Below are positions 12,186-23,945 of a DNA stretch of 64,000 nt, in pieces. The number at the start of each line of letters is the position of its first letter. Positions within the stretch are counted from its first letter, which is position 1. The notes under the pieces are model-generated. The model made no database searches, was not told the DNA's origin, and was given only the letters and a program-made list of their open reading frames with translations. This stretch comes from Lentinula raphanica. Taxonomy: Eukaryota > Basidiomycota > Agaricomycetes > Agaricales > Omphalotaceae. The position numbers were made by a program, and so were the translations under genes. The stretch spans positions 62,001 through 126,000 of the forward strand of contig JANVFP010000029.1 of assembly GCA_027919835.1 (NCBI GenBank), given 5' to 3'.

Positions 12186-15100
12186 TCAAGCCTGTGAATC
12201 TTGTGAAGAACCCTGCCGACGGTCTGGATTGGCCACAAAGAGACTGGGGCGTGCAGCAAGCCCATAATTGACGTGTGATTTTCGCTTGCTTGACCGCTCC
12301 TCGTGTTTTCGTGTGTTGGTTAATTTTGGAGGAGACTGATCCTGGCTCATTCGCCTTTCGTAGTCTTGGATACGAGCAGCTACCGTAGAGCCCGTTGGAG
12401 CACGGACTGGACGCTCGCGGATGTTGACAGACGTTTTCGAAGATGTGGCGGTAGACGGTTGTGAGATAGGAGGCGTTATTTCAGGGGACGTTATTGCAGG
12501 CGAGGCAACTCGGGAAGGTGGGGTTGGAGCAGAAATCGTGTCTCCGAGCGTCATATCGATGGGGGATGCGATATCAAAAGACATGTCAACCCCATGGATA
12601 ATACCTCGACCGTCTTCAGCTCCCCATGCTGCAATACCACTGTCAAAGCTGCCGGTACTATCCCGCGTACCATGGCTTCCCGTCCTTTCACGTTGCACAA
12701 CGTCAACAGCTCCTGCCATGCGCTCAATCGCTTCAGAGTCTGCAGTACGGAGTGAAGACAGAGACTTTCCGTGCTTCCCTTTGTAGACTTTGGATCCAGT
12801 GCCCCGAGATATAGCACGTTTAAGGGAGTTGACAGAGTTGGATCTATTGGAATTTGGTGAATCGTGCTCTGGAGAACCAGAATGCTGGCTTTCTTCAATA
12901 GCCACTAGCCCACCTAAACGCGGCGGGGGATTGGGATCTCGAATATCAGGCATTCCACCCAATTGCCTCGAACCACTCCCTCGCCTGTCAAGAAGACTAG
13001 AACGAGAGAATCGCGACCACCAGGAGTTGCTACGTCGTACAGACTGAGAATCAGGAGGGAGAGCGTTGGCATCTAGGAGGGATGAAGGACGGGGACTGAA
13101 GGATGTGCGTGAGGTGACATGGGAGATCGTATTGAAGGGGCTGACGCTCTGTTCATGTGACTGCGAAGATATGGAACTCGTGTGGTCACTCTGTGATAGA
13201 GTTGCGCGGGACGCTTCAGTGACCGGACTGAGGCTGTGAACTTCAATGGGGAGCATAGTCTGGATTTGAAGAGGCTGGCTCGGTCGAGGGTAGCCTCGTC
13301 TGGAAGAAGTGGAAGCGGCTACCGGTTCGGTAATAGCATTATCGTCATCGAAAGGATCTGAGAAAGGATCATGATACGTAGGCCTGACCGGGAATTCCGG
13401 GTTACGATCGCTCGTTGCACTTAGTGTGCTAGCATAGCTGAAACCCCGAGTATGAGATGGACGATTTTCCCGTGCGGCAGCCCCAACAAAGCCGGTTTCC
13501 TCGTCTCTCATGAGTGCAGCGCCATCCGAGAATGGGTCCGATTTTTCTCTGAAAGGAGTTGCTAGACTAGTGTAACTGGATGTGCTGCCTTCACGCCTAG
13601 ATTTCATGAAACTCATGAGAGACCACGAACTATCACCGGTGCCATCTCTCTTCCGACGGCCATACCAGGGTCCAAAATCTCGAGTATCTTCATCGGCCAG
13701 CATGTCCCTCCTTGCGGAGGTTGGACGAGTCTCTGAGAGCCCAACGACACCACCAGGTATGGCAGTGAGTGCGCCGCCAACCTTGAGATTCTTCAAAACA
13801 TTCCAACGCTCGCTATATGGGCCCTTTTCACCACTAGACCTGATGGCTGGAAGACCTGCCTCTGGATCATTCTCGTTGAGCAGCATGAAGCGACTCTCTT
13901 CGGCAGCACCGAGCCTTCGTCGTCTCACATAGTAGAATACGACGACTCCTACTACCAACAAAGCGAGGATTCCAAGTGAAGTTCCGATGGCGATTCCCTC
14001 GGTTTTGCTGTTACTGCTACCGTCACTGTCGGCTCCAGGACTACCACTTCCAGGACTACCAGTGGTTGTAGGCTGTCCGCTGCCAGTGATCGTTCCAGAT
14101 TGGTGACCAGTACCTGTACTTTGACCATCGGTACCAGTGATGGTTTGGGTTGCTCCCGGGATGGTCTGTGTAAAACTGAGAGAGGTAGGCGAAGGTGCAC
14201 TGTAAGTGGAGGTAAAGGAACCTTCCCCAGATGAGCCAGTGGGGTTGTATATGACGAGGGGAGTAGAGGCTGGTCCAGACATTCCATAACCTAGAAACGA
14301 ACAATGAACAAACTGAAGAGCTCATTAAACCACTGTTAAGTTAGACATACCGAAACCAAAAATGACATCAGGGCCGTACGAAACTGCGAAATGATCTTTC
14401 CGTTGACCGACTTGGGATAAGGCAGAGACCTCTGACCAAGTTGGAGGATTTGAGGTTAGATCTAAACTCCAACCATCGCTGTATGTTGTTTGGAAGGTTG
14501 CATCTGCACCACCCTGGATGAGAATCTTGCCGCCCTCTATCAATACTGCAGCGAACGCTCTTCTTGAACCAGGGATTGTGCCTGCAGCTGTAACTACAAC
14601 CCACTCGAAGGATGAGGCAGTGGTATCTAATGTCCAGATAGTGGAAAGGTTGACCATAGAGGACGAACTTGGCTCGTATCCTCCAAAGACAAGCATAGTA
14701 CCATTCGGTAGAATTATGGACGCGTGACCGGTGATGCCAGGAGGTCCATTGGTAGAAGGCAGTTGAGTGAAGGAGGGCACAGCTGGGTCAAAGGCGTAAT
14801 GATCGGAGAACGCGATACCTGAACCATCTGCCTTTTCGCCACCGACTATGAAAACGACTCCTTCGATTGAAGTTACAGCACTATGTCGCATCCGTCGGAT
14901 TGGCTCATTGGCCCAGGACATTGCTTCTTGTATCCAGGATGGGACGAGGCGATTGTAGACGTTAAGAAGCCAGGCAGAATCGGATTGTACTGTTAGAACA
15001 GTAGGCGAATTGATTGCTGGTACTCCACCAAACAGGAAGATTTCTGAAGTATTGGTAGCGGATATCGTATGCCACGCGACTGCTGGGCCAGAGGATGTTG

Positions 15101-15416
15101 AGGAATTGGTAGAGCTGCTGATAAGCTGCCATGGAGGAGATGATGGATCGAAGGATGTAGATAAGGAGAGGTATAATAGATCATCGTCTATTGGTGCAGT
15201 TGTATAGGAATAGGCATTGTACTGATCAGTCCTTCCGCCTTGAACGAAAAGAGCATCATTGATGATAGCTGTAGCTTGACCCCATCTGTAATGTAATCTG
15301 TTAGATGGAGATAGAGGAAGCAGACCGACTGACCTTGGTAAGACGGTATATGCAGCTGCGTTCAGAGTAAATGCAGCGAAGAAGACTACGAGATTTGTGC
15401 AAAATCCCAAGCTCAT
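12186..15416 (-). CDS. Kelch-repeat single-pass membrane protein
   Basis: Type I membrane protein. The start at 15416 gives a hydrophobic signal sequence (MSLGFCTNLVVFFAAF). Five kelch-like blades follow, each with an aliphatic strand and Gly-Gly: ALFVQGG, IFLFGG, VVFIVGG, TMLVFGG and KILIQGG. An intron near 14290-14345 (FGFG to YGMSG) joins the propeller to a Ser/Thr/Gly-rich stalk. One transmembrane helix (ALLVVGVVVFYYV) is followed by RRRR, then a Ser-rich cytoplasmic tail of about 540 residues. A further 48-nt intron near 15290-15340 is likely (PR to WGQAT); its length is a multiple of three, so the frame stays open either way. The layout suggests a surface sensor or polarity/wall receptor, but that role is inferred. 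It lies next to cell-wall and Rho genes. Confidence 0.8.
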
Positions 15417-16062
15417 GTCCGAGAGCGAGCAAAGCAAGATGGAGTTTTTTCGTTCAGAACAACGAAGAGAAAGCAAGAAGCATAGGATATTCGTGACGTT
15501 AGTCGTGATAAATTCGTGAAGATAGATAGATGATATATAGTGGAGAAATGTGGTGGAGTTCAAGCTGAAGTGTCGGCTATACAAAATCAGGCACCTTCGC
15601 TTGGCTATGTATTTGGAAGTTGATTTCCCACGTGGTGACACTTTCATTGGCGCCGAGTATGAGCGCTTAAGTGCTAGTAGGCGCTCATGCAGCACTGAAC
15701 AGAAGGATACCGGACTTCGAATTATCTTATTGACACTCCGGGCTGGGGCAGTTGCAAACTTGCACTACTTGATCTTTCTCATTCACCTCCTTCCCAGTAG
15801 AGTCTATCTTACAACTTTCTGAAAAAAAATAATAGGCAGAAAGCGAGTGGGACCTACTAGTGGGACACTACGAAGGTTTTCAAGAAAACATTCAAGAGAG
15901 TAAGTCAGGACATGTAGTATAGAAGGATAAAATACGGGAATAATGCAAGTGTTCATAGTACCACACATTGTCAATACCTCGCTACATACATAGACGACAA
16001 GATACTCAAGAGTCAATCCTGGGTTCGAAGATAATATGCAACCAGAATCATGGTGTCCAAGG
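15417..16062. other. Intergenic, no gene seen
   Basis: About 650 bp between the 5' end of the kelch gene and the 3' end of the GH17 gene, both on the minus strand. Only short open frames without family resemblance. Confidence 0.5.
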
Positions 16063-18119
16063 TTAAGAACAGTCCGGGATAGTAATGTCTTTGAGAGTTT
16101 TACTGCAGAAAAGACGTGTGATCAGCAACAAAACTCGGGACCTAGCAAAATCAAGTACTTAGAGTAGAAGAGACCCCAGTATCCTTCGACACCGCCAAAT
16201 TCCTCTAATTTCCACACCTCGTCGAAAGCTTCGAAAAAATAATATTCCGTGCCGTTGGCGTTTGCCTGGCAAACAAAGGTATCAAGGAAGGTCTGCCAAA
16301 GGCGATGATTAGTTGTCACAACATGAAATCTCTCAAAACTACGATGGACACACCTGTAGATTTGCTTCAGTAGCGTTGGATGGTCCATTGGTTTCATTCC
16401 CGGCATCGGTCGAATTCTATCCGAATATCCATTACTGTTCGCGCCATAGATTATGGGTTACAGGAGAGAAACACTCACAGTAGGCCAACCTGTCTCGGCG
16501 ATTGACATGCTTGGGTTATTACTCAAACTTTCGGCGAGTTCCACATCATTGTCTTGGAAGAACAGCCAAGTCCACGCAGCGGCATCGTCTACGCTGACAT
16601 TTGCAAACCAGGGATGGACGTTAGCCATCTGGAATAGTGCGTATGAGTGACTCGGATTACTAAGAATGAACAATCTTGAAAACCTACACCGTAATCGACG
16701 TCTTCAAGCACAAGGTCATTGAAGTAGGATCCTGCATCAGCATTGCCAACTGGGAGTGAGACACTCATATTTGAAAGCATGGTCTTCGTGTCATTTACTA
16801 TCGAGCAACAAAGTTAAGAATTAGAGAACAGGGAAGTGCCAATATCGAGGCGAGGAAGACGTACTGAAAGCCAAGAGTATTTCGGCGCCAGTATTCCCAA
16901 CGTCCGAGTTAGGATCAGTGGCATCGTTATCATCCAGATAGCTTTTTGTCATTCAAGTGTTATTGGGATACACAAAACAGAGTATGGCGACAAGGAAAAC
17001 TCACTCGAGAATGAACTCATTCCCGACTGTAACACCGATAATATTGTCCGTCCCTTTTCGAGTTGTGAGCAAAACAAAACGTTTGGTCACGGTGGAAAGA
17101 GGACTCGTTACCGTAAGTGTTGATAGTGTCTTCAATTACCAGCGCCTGTCGTTCATAGGCGGCACCGTCATCCGTAGCAATGGGGTAATTGGCGATAACC
17201 ACCGACATATTCACTTTCGTTTGCTTGATGGCCTCGAGCTATATTAGAACAGTGACAGGCGTCAAGGACTATTTTTGGACACATTCATGCCTTACTTACC
17301 ACAAGTGCAGACTGGTTGCAGTCGGCTCCATATAAACGTATACGCTAAGATTGATCGTTGAGCCGCATTGAAGGTAAAGATAGAACACGCCTTACTCACC
17401 GTGGTTAACTGAGAAAGTAGTTGAATGTCTGTTATGACATCGTCTGCAATTGTTCGTCATTAGTGCGGGTATACTGAGGGACAACGGTGAAACCAACCCA
17501 GCGAGTTACCGCAAGCAGGATATTGAGAACCTGCCGGCGTATATGCGATACCGTAGAATGATTGTTTCAACCTAGAATCCTTTTGGAAAGTACTGGGGTC
17601 GTTTGGATCAGTCTGATTGACGACAGACGACGACGTCGAGGAGCTCTTTGAACTGCTGTTTTTTCTGGAAAGGACAACACCGAGTACAACGCCGACGACA
17701 ACCAAGATAGCGAGAACAAGGCCACCAATGACCTTTCGGAAGGGGCGTCAGACTTGGGTCGAATCTGTCAGTCTAACCTGGGGACACCTACGAAATAACG
17801 TGTCTTCTTGCTCTTGGTTGGGGCTTTTTCCATCCATGCATCATTAGTCGGTTGAAATTCACCTCGTCTGTCACCAAAATGTTGTTTACGGGGGGCGTCT
17901 GTGTAGGGCGCGTTCAGTGCCGTCGTAGATCCCCCGCGGCAGGATTGCCCATGGGGGAGGCTAGCGGAGATTGTGAAGGAGTGTGGTTGCCAGATAGGCC
18001 GTGCGCAGGCTGGAGCTCATTAGGCGAATGTTTGAACTGTAGTGTGAGATAGAACGTACTTCAACAGAATCATAGTAGTCTTGCAGGTCTGGTTGAGAGA
18101 TATCTCTATAAGTCGACAT
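16063..18119 (-). CDS. GH17 family beta-1,3-glucanase/glucanosyltransferase-like protein, membrane anchored (apparent frameshift)
   Basis: Cell-wall glucan enzyme of glycoside hydrolase family 17. The N-terminal part is cytoplasmic and Ser/Pro-rich, followed by one type II membrane segment (GGLVLAILVVVGVVLGVVL), a Ser-rich stalk and the GH17 domain from QSFYGIAYTP. The acid/base Glu is in GVTVGNE and the nucleophile in IAETGWPT. The domain is spread over about ten small exons and ends NKTLKDITIPDCS. Near the N-terminus the frame breaks. Exon 2, after a 50-nt intron with donor GTACGT, reads to NPAAG, whereas the next coherent stretch (STTALNAPYTD) is in another frame, one base short within a run of five C (17931-17935, plus strand). 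No GT-AG intron can reconcile the two. Either the run is miscounted or the allele is damaged. The catalytic domain itself is intact. Confidence 0.82.
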
Positions 18120-18520
18120 GATGAAAGAACGATGATACGGTGCAAGAGTGAGAAGGCTACAGTGGTAGGCCTTTCTGTGAGAGAAGGGGAGACAGAAGAT
18201 GAGTGTTGGAAGAGACTATGTAATTGTTCTGCGTCTATATTTGTACGAGCGATGCGCAGCAGGAACATACCGAAATTCGCATCGATCTAGCGTCGCGACT
18301 CGCGTACGCCACCGTGTAGTGGTGTGTGTAGTCCACGTCAATCTAATATATGAGGCTAAGTACCCTGTAAGTACCTACAAACTATCCGTGCAACGTGCAA
18401 ACAAAGAGGGGTATGAAGGACGAGTAAAATAAGATACAACAATTATACGATTAAGAATTCATTACAGATAGCAGAGCCCAGTCATAAGTCGAAATATAGT
18501 CATTCATACCAAGGACACGG
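18120..18520. other. Intergenic, promoter side of GH17 gene
   Basis: 400 bp between the GH17 start and the RhoGAP stop. I see no gene in it. Confidence 0.45.
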
Positions 18521-20340
18521 TCAAGTCCCTCCTTTATGACTGGGTTGTGAAGACGATGCTCGTTTCTGTTTACGCAGAACACGTCGAGCTTCCCGTTCGG
18601 TCGCAGCAGTCGATTCCGAAGAGGAAGAGGGACCTCTTCGACCAGAAGGCAACGTCCGGCTCCGTGTAACACCAAGAGCGCCGCCCTCCGAATCAGCAGT
18701 TTTTGCAGGAGGACTCTCGGTAACTGGTGATAGGCCGCCTTCCTGTGTGGAAATCTTTCGTGGTTCTGCATAGTGTTCGATCTGCTGTGAACTTCCGACT
18801 CCTCACGGAAGATGTTGCTTACCAATCGTTGTCTTGCGCCGCGACAGTCTTGGTTCCCTTCCGACTAATTTCCAACCCCCACCAACCTGATGCTCTTCAT
18901 CAGAGCTGGGAAAAACCGTGACATCCTCTTCAGATATCAGAGAAGTTGGAGATCCTGATTCATTTGTAGGAGGCGGAGGAATGTCTAGCATGAACCAGTC
19001 CTGATGGGCAATTAAGAACTCTAGTACTTTCTGGCTGAGGGCATGTTCTTTGGGACTCATTTCGTGATCTGGATGCGATATCAGACCGGGCCTGAATATA
19101 ACGGCGAGATCTACAGGAGAATGAAACAAGGAAACACGAAGGGTGACGGAAGTCCTCACTTGTGGCAGTCATCAGATTCTTGTCCGATTTGCGTGCAAAA
19201 ACTGATAGAAGATCGAGAACATAGAGAAGGAGGTATTGGTTGGCACGAGGCATTTGGCGTATCAGTTGCTTGTAGGTCGCGATGACCTCTTCTTGATTGA
19301 AGGGTTCCTTGGCTACGCGGAAGGAAAATGAGAAATCGCGAAAGTTTGGGGTGAAAGTACATACCCAATGCGTCTCGAAACTATGGCGTGCATTTAAGTA
19401 CAGTTCAATTCGGTGATAAATCGAGAGCAGCGACTTACACCGTGATACATATCATAGGGTATTACTGGTTCCTGGAAGGCCGTTAGGAATTGGATTTCAG
19501 AAGCGCAGCAATAATGTGCATACAGGCATCTTGGTCAGATATCGTCGGAAGACGCTCGCGACGTCGTGAGCCGTATAAGGGGATTGCTTCCAGTCCAATG
19601 ATTTACCATACTGTACCCAGAGTATTCAATAACCGTGCAGATGCAGAGAAAAATGGCACGTACCTTTGGAGGTGTTTCGAATATGGTTTGAAGCTCCCTC
19701 ATCCGCTTTGCTGAACCATTCACACGAAAGGTTCCTTCCACCTCTGTCGCTAAATGGGATATCAAGGTATTGTTTGGGCGCGAAAAACATCATTCAGTAC
19801 CATTCTCTTTCAGGTATAGGCCGCTGGAAAAGCTCGTCAGACTCGGCTCGTATTGAGCTAAGGAGGTACATAAGGCATACCACTTGGCAACAACCACGGG
19901 GATATATCCCCAGACGTACAGTTCGCCATTTGCGTTAGCTGTGGATATCTGCACACTCGCATATTTCAAGCTTTCCCGGAGTGGCTTGCCAAAGACAGTA
20001 CTTTCTGGTTCATCTAAAGCAGGAATCTTCAGAGACGGTCACAGAACATGATTTCATTCGTTCGCTCACCCTTGCCCTCGCCATCTCGCTTCGCTTTCTG
20101 CGCTGAAGTAAAGCTACTCCACCAAGCTCTCAGATTTGCCTTCGTAGGAGGACTCTGGGCAAGTTCTGGAACCATGTGTTGGGAGGAATGGGGGGAAGAA
20201 TGGCGTGAAGAGACTGGGAGTGGAGCTGTAGCAGTGCGATCAACTGGAGCCAGTGAGGTTGGTCGGGTACGCTTCTTGAAGGGCCAGAGAGAACGTCTTG
20301 TTGGGCGCGAAGCCAGTATATAGATGGATAGTTGTTGATA
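18521..20340 (-). CDS. RhoGAP-domain protein (Sac7/Rga-like)
   Basis: GTPase-activating protein that switches off Rho-type GTPases. An N-terminal low-complexity segment leads to AWWSSFTSAQKAKRD, then the RhoGAP domain. Its Arg finger is in GTFRVNGSAKRM, and it continues with YGKSLDWKQ, HDVASVFRRYL, PEPVIPYDMYHG, a helix ending QYLLLYVLDLL, and LAVIFRPGLISHP. After EFLIAHQDWFM comes a disordered acidic tail ending KQKRASSSQPSHKGGT. Two points are unresolved. The first exon is unclear: the first in-frame ATG is at 20175, but a coherent frame extends upstream to about 20340. Near 18810 the donor phase (TTIG|gtaag) does not fit the downstream frame with any intron of normal length. The domain call is firm; both ends are tentative. 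Confidence 0.83.
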
Positions 20341-20910
20341 GGACTATGGAAGTAAAAAGTAAAGTAGCAGTCTTGAGTGGAGCAACACATTACCGGCACG
20401 TGCATATACTCGTCTTATCACCGTTCGCATCATGGTCGACATTGCCATCAATACTTATTCCAACAAACATTTGGAACAGCTCGAATCAGCAGCGAGCGAA
20501 GGGCATAGGACGCGATAGACGGCATTACCTGGTCTTTTTTCAGAATAAACCCTACGAATGTGGTTCATACTATTCGAGGAATACGTATTTTGCGAAATAC
20601 CAATCCCATTCGCCGATTGAGTGATTCGCACCCATGTAGATTCCCTTCTTATCTATCTAACGATCCATGAAGGATTTGGGTCTGACTACTGCTTCCTGCT
20701 CCCCCATTGAGAGTAGGCCATGCATGAGTGGCCATGGCGCTCGCCGCTCAGAGTTTCCGAAAACGGGAGTCGGGACGCTGGGAGCCGGAAGCCCCGCACG
20801 ATCACGTGTGTCATGTTGAACAGCGCGATTTTTAGTTCGGTCCTTTTTGGCTTAACATTGCAACTTCAACTTGTTCCCCACTGCGTACCTACAACAATTG
20901 CTAACGAAGG
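20341..20910. promoter_or_regulatory. Divergent promoter between RhoGAP and GBD/FH3 genes
   Basis: Head-to-head intergenic region of about 570 bp (less if the RhoGAP gene has a further 5' exon). It holds a CACGTG E-box at 20805-20810, roughly 100 bp upstream of the GBD/FH3 start codon. The shared region could coordinate the two genes; this is inference. Confidence 0.45.
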
Positions 20911-23063
20911 ATGTTTAAAAACATTCTCTCATCAAAGAGGATCCCATCTACGGACTTTACTATGATAACCCCACTAGCAGACGATCTCCCAAATGGCAAA
21001 GAGAATCAGCCAAACTCCAATCTGTTCACGCAATCTGCTCGAAATGCGAACGCGATTCCCTCCAATTCGCACAAAGGAGGCGTTGATAAGAAGAAGAAGA
21101 ATGGGAAAACTGAAGGCTCTAGTTTCTATGAGCCTGGTGATAACATGCACGAAGCATTCGATCAATTATTGGTGCGTTGGTCGATATTACATTCTCCGAC
21201 TGAACGACTTAAAGAATAGATATAGGATGAGCTTCAAATCCCTTCGACTCTTCGTCCAAAGCTCGCTGGAATGGACTCCTCCGTTAAAGCTGCGATGCTG
21301 AAATCATCTCAAGGGATGTCGCTCAACATCAAATCTGCTTTCCCTGTAATTCCCGAAATGCCACTCACTCCTCAACATCCGTCGTTGAGACGAACTCGAA
21401 GTATTGATACACTGGAATCACCCCGCCTGGGGAAACCAACCTTGGACTACGAGCTGAGGCCTCCCATGGCACCTTTTGCATTGAGTGAACACTCTTCGCG
21501 GTCCACATCCTCCTCTACGGCGTCTCCACGAAAATCCAGTCATTCTCGCGGAATATCACTTGGTACAAACTTCATGTCCCGCAGCCAAGTCAATCTGCTT
21601 GGCAACGGCTCCACTCTTGACCTCACATCTACGTCCAACAAATCAGCAAAGGAGAAAGTCCCTGGGTCTTCGAGGATAATATCTCCCACAACGTCTGTTA
21701 GCATGTTGGCCGGTACATCTAGCACCGAGCTAGATGTCGAACAAATCAAGAAATTGAGGCTGCTGTTACGCAACGAATCTGCTAGGTAATTACATCTATA
21801 CTCGGTTTATGTACACAGTCTGACTACGGAATAGTTGGACCGAAGACTTCATTCGTTCAGGCGGGTATACGGCTCTTTTGACTCGGTTGAATGAAATCCT
21901 GGAGGTCGAATGGAGGTAAATACACCTCTTTCTTTCAAGGCCTGGTATTCACACAACTGTTGTAGGGAGGAACAACACGATGATCAGGTTTTGCATCAGC
22001 TTCTGCAATGCTTCAAAGCCTTGTCTACGTCCTCCGTTGGTTGCGTTGCTCTCCGAAGCTCTTGTCCCACTCCGTGGGGTCAGCTCGTCACGTTACTGTA
22101 CTCTGACAAGAAACCGGGCGAGGTTGCTACTCGTCAACTCATGATAGAGCTTCTGCAAATCCTCTTTGAGCTTTACCCGTCTTCATCTTTACCTTCTTCT
22201 GGAAGGAGCCCACATCGAGAGGTCTGGGACGCCTATTCTCCAACTCTTGGCTCTGGCAATGTGATCACCCTTCCTGCGCCTCACAAATCTTTCTTCTCTT
22301 TCATGAGATCACTTCTTCTCACCCCAGCGCCACCCACAGCAGAAGCTCCTTCATCTCCTCTGACCCCCCACGAATTCATCGAGAACCTCCATCGCCCGAG
22401 AATATACAAGACTTATCTACAGGAGCTGTCCGACGTATGTCGTGACTATTTCTGGGTGTTCTGTCACCCCAACAATACGATTTGGCTCCTGTCAGAAACT
22501 GACGAGAGTCGCGTTGAAAAACCTCGTGCGCCAGGTGGTATGACTGGTGGCGTAGAGTTCGAAGCCATGAATTACTTTGTGAGTCCTCATTTCAGAATTC
22601 GTCTCGGCGCGTGTACTAACATGGTGAGTGTCAGACTACGCATCTCAAGTTCATCAATGCAGTTGCGAAAGCTGCTGCTGATATGAACTTGCCTAAGGAC
22701 CACGAGCTATCAGCACATCGATTCCACAGTGACATGTTTGCCTCTGGCTTTGAGCGATTGATCCTAGTATGTCAATCAGCTTGAATACGTTAACTTTTCT
22801 CATAAGATTCTCTGTTCCAGATCTCCCGCAAAGCCTCTACGACATACTATCCTACTCTGCATCTTGAGCTTGCTCGTTATCTTGTTTTCGCGGGTCAAGC
22901 TCAGTTTGAGCTTCCTTGGACGCTATCCAGGCTAATCGGCTTGCCTCCTTCTGGCTTATGCAAGAATCCCGCCACCGCGCCTTCGGTGTCTGGTAGGAAC
23001 ACGCCTGTGACTCCATCTCGAAAGGGGGCTCGTAGTACTGGTCTAGCCAAGCCCGTCCAATAA
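20911..23063 (+). CDS. GBD/FH3 (formin N-terminus-like) armadillo-type protein without FH1/FH2
   Basis: Predicted 629 residues in six exons (20911-21171, 21226-21785, 21835-21915, 21966-22578, 22635-22766, 22821-23063); the frame closes. After a polar N-terminus, a helical stretch starts DNMHEAFDQLLDELQIP and a Ser/Thr-rich linker follows. The armadillo-like part resembles the GTPase-binding/FH3 region of diaphanous-type formins: RSGGYTALLTRLNEILEVEW, QLLQCFKALSTSSVGCVAL, RQLMIELLQILFELYP, and a C-terminal segment with FINAVAKAAADMN and HRFHSDMFASGFERL. The gene stops at LAKPVQ with no Pro-rich FH1 or actin-nucleating FH2. It probably binds an active Rho GTPase and acts in polarity or as a scaffold. 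The family call is by pattern, and the absence of FH2 is read directly. Confidence 0.78.
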
Positions 23064-23758
23064 AGTGCTTGGGTGAAGTAGGTAACCTCAGCGTTGACGC
23101 AACCCAGTCCGGGCTTTACATGTTGCTAGATTTCATGCTCACTGGATATTTCTATGGAGTTGAACACTTAGTGTGATATTATCAATGTATGTATCTCTCT
23201 TGATTATATATTAGGGACTCAGAGAGTGCCTTTGAAGTTTGCTCTGCTGCGATCGAGATACTTATAGAAATGCCCTCATGACAGAAAAGGGTATATCTTG
23301 TAGCCTCCCTTTCTGATCTGTGAGCCTGTTCGGTACACCTCGGTACACTGTAAGAAAAGTATGTATTTCTCATGATTCAAAGTTATGCAAGTACTATCAT
23401 TGTTGTTCCACGTTTCTTTGAGGACAGACATATCATTGCAGTGAGAGCATGTTTACTCACAGCATTACTCAGTACGTACAGAGGAAACCTCGGTGATGAC
23501 GAAATCTCGAGTCGCAAAGATATGTTGAATGATGAGCTGAACTCTGGGGAAGTGGCAAAGTTACTCGGGTTTGCCGTGCATGACTTTTAAATACTCAAAG
23601 CGGTTTAGGCCAAGTCTGAGATGGACTCAGAGAGCAAAAATTGCTCAGAGCAGAGCAGGTACTGATGCATATGAGTAGAAAGACGATATGCCAGAAAAAA
23701 ATACGACTTCATAGATTTGGAGATGCTCGGGATCGGACAACTCGAAGGGAGAATTCTA

Positions 23759-23814
23759 TTCTAGAGTCTAGAACGTTGACCGATCAATCCGCCATCACGT
23801 GATAGGCGCCTATC
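23759..23814. promoter_or_regulatory. Cluster of palindromes in the FAS promoter, including an E-box
   Basis: Three dyads within 56 bp. TTCTAGA-G-TCTAGAA (23759-23773) has a one-base centre. ATCACGTGAT (23794-23803) is a perfect 10-bp palindrome holding a CACGTG E-box, the core bound by bHLH dimers. GATAGGCGCCTATC (23801-23814) is a perfect 14-bp palindrome overlapping the previous one by three bases. They lie about 130-190 bp upstream of the FAS start codon and 70-125 bp upstream of the TATA-like box. Palindromicity is read directly; factor binding is inferred. Confidence 0.6.
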
Positions 23815-23884
23815 GCTGAAAATGTAGAATTTGTTGGGGTGGGGTTAGCCGTTGCGCACGACTTTTTCATTTGGGGGGTTCAAA

Positions 23885-23892
23885 TATATAAA
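23885..23892 (+). promoter_or_regulatory. TATA-like box of the FAS gene
   Basis: TATATAAA lies 54 bp upstream of the predicted FAS start codon. The spacing is plausible for a fungal core promoter with a short 5' UTR. Confidence 0.5.
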
Positions 23893-23945
23893 GCAGTTTG
23901 CTTTACTCTTCCCTTCATTGCCTGAGCATCCCATTCTGCTCAACG

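Larger units (their letters stand above)
23064..23945. promoter_or_regulatory. Upstream region of the fatty acid synthase gene
   Basis: 880 bp holding the 3' side of the GBD/FH3 gene and the FAS promoter. No gene is seen; short open frames look like chance. The regulatory-looking parts (dyads and TATA-like box) are listed separately. Confidence 0.6.

Noticed and set aside
20130..20405. 91-codon minus-strand open frame at the RhoGAP 5' end
   Set aside because: The neighbouring frame gives AWWSSFTSAQKAKRD and runs into the RhoGAP exons; this one is out of phase.
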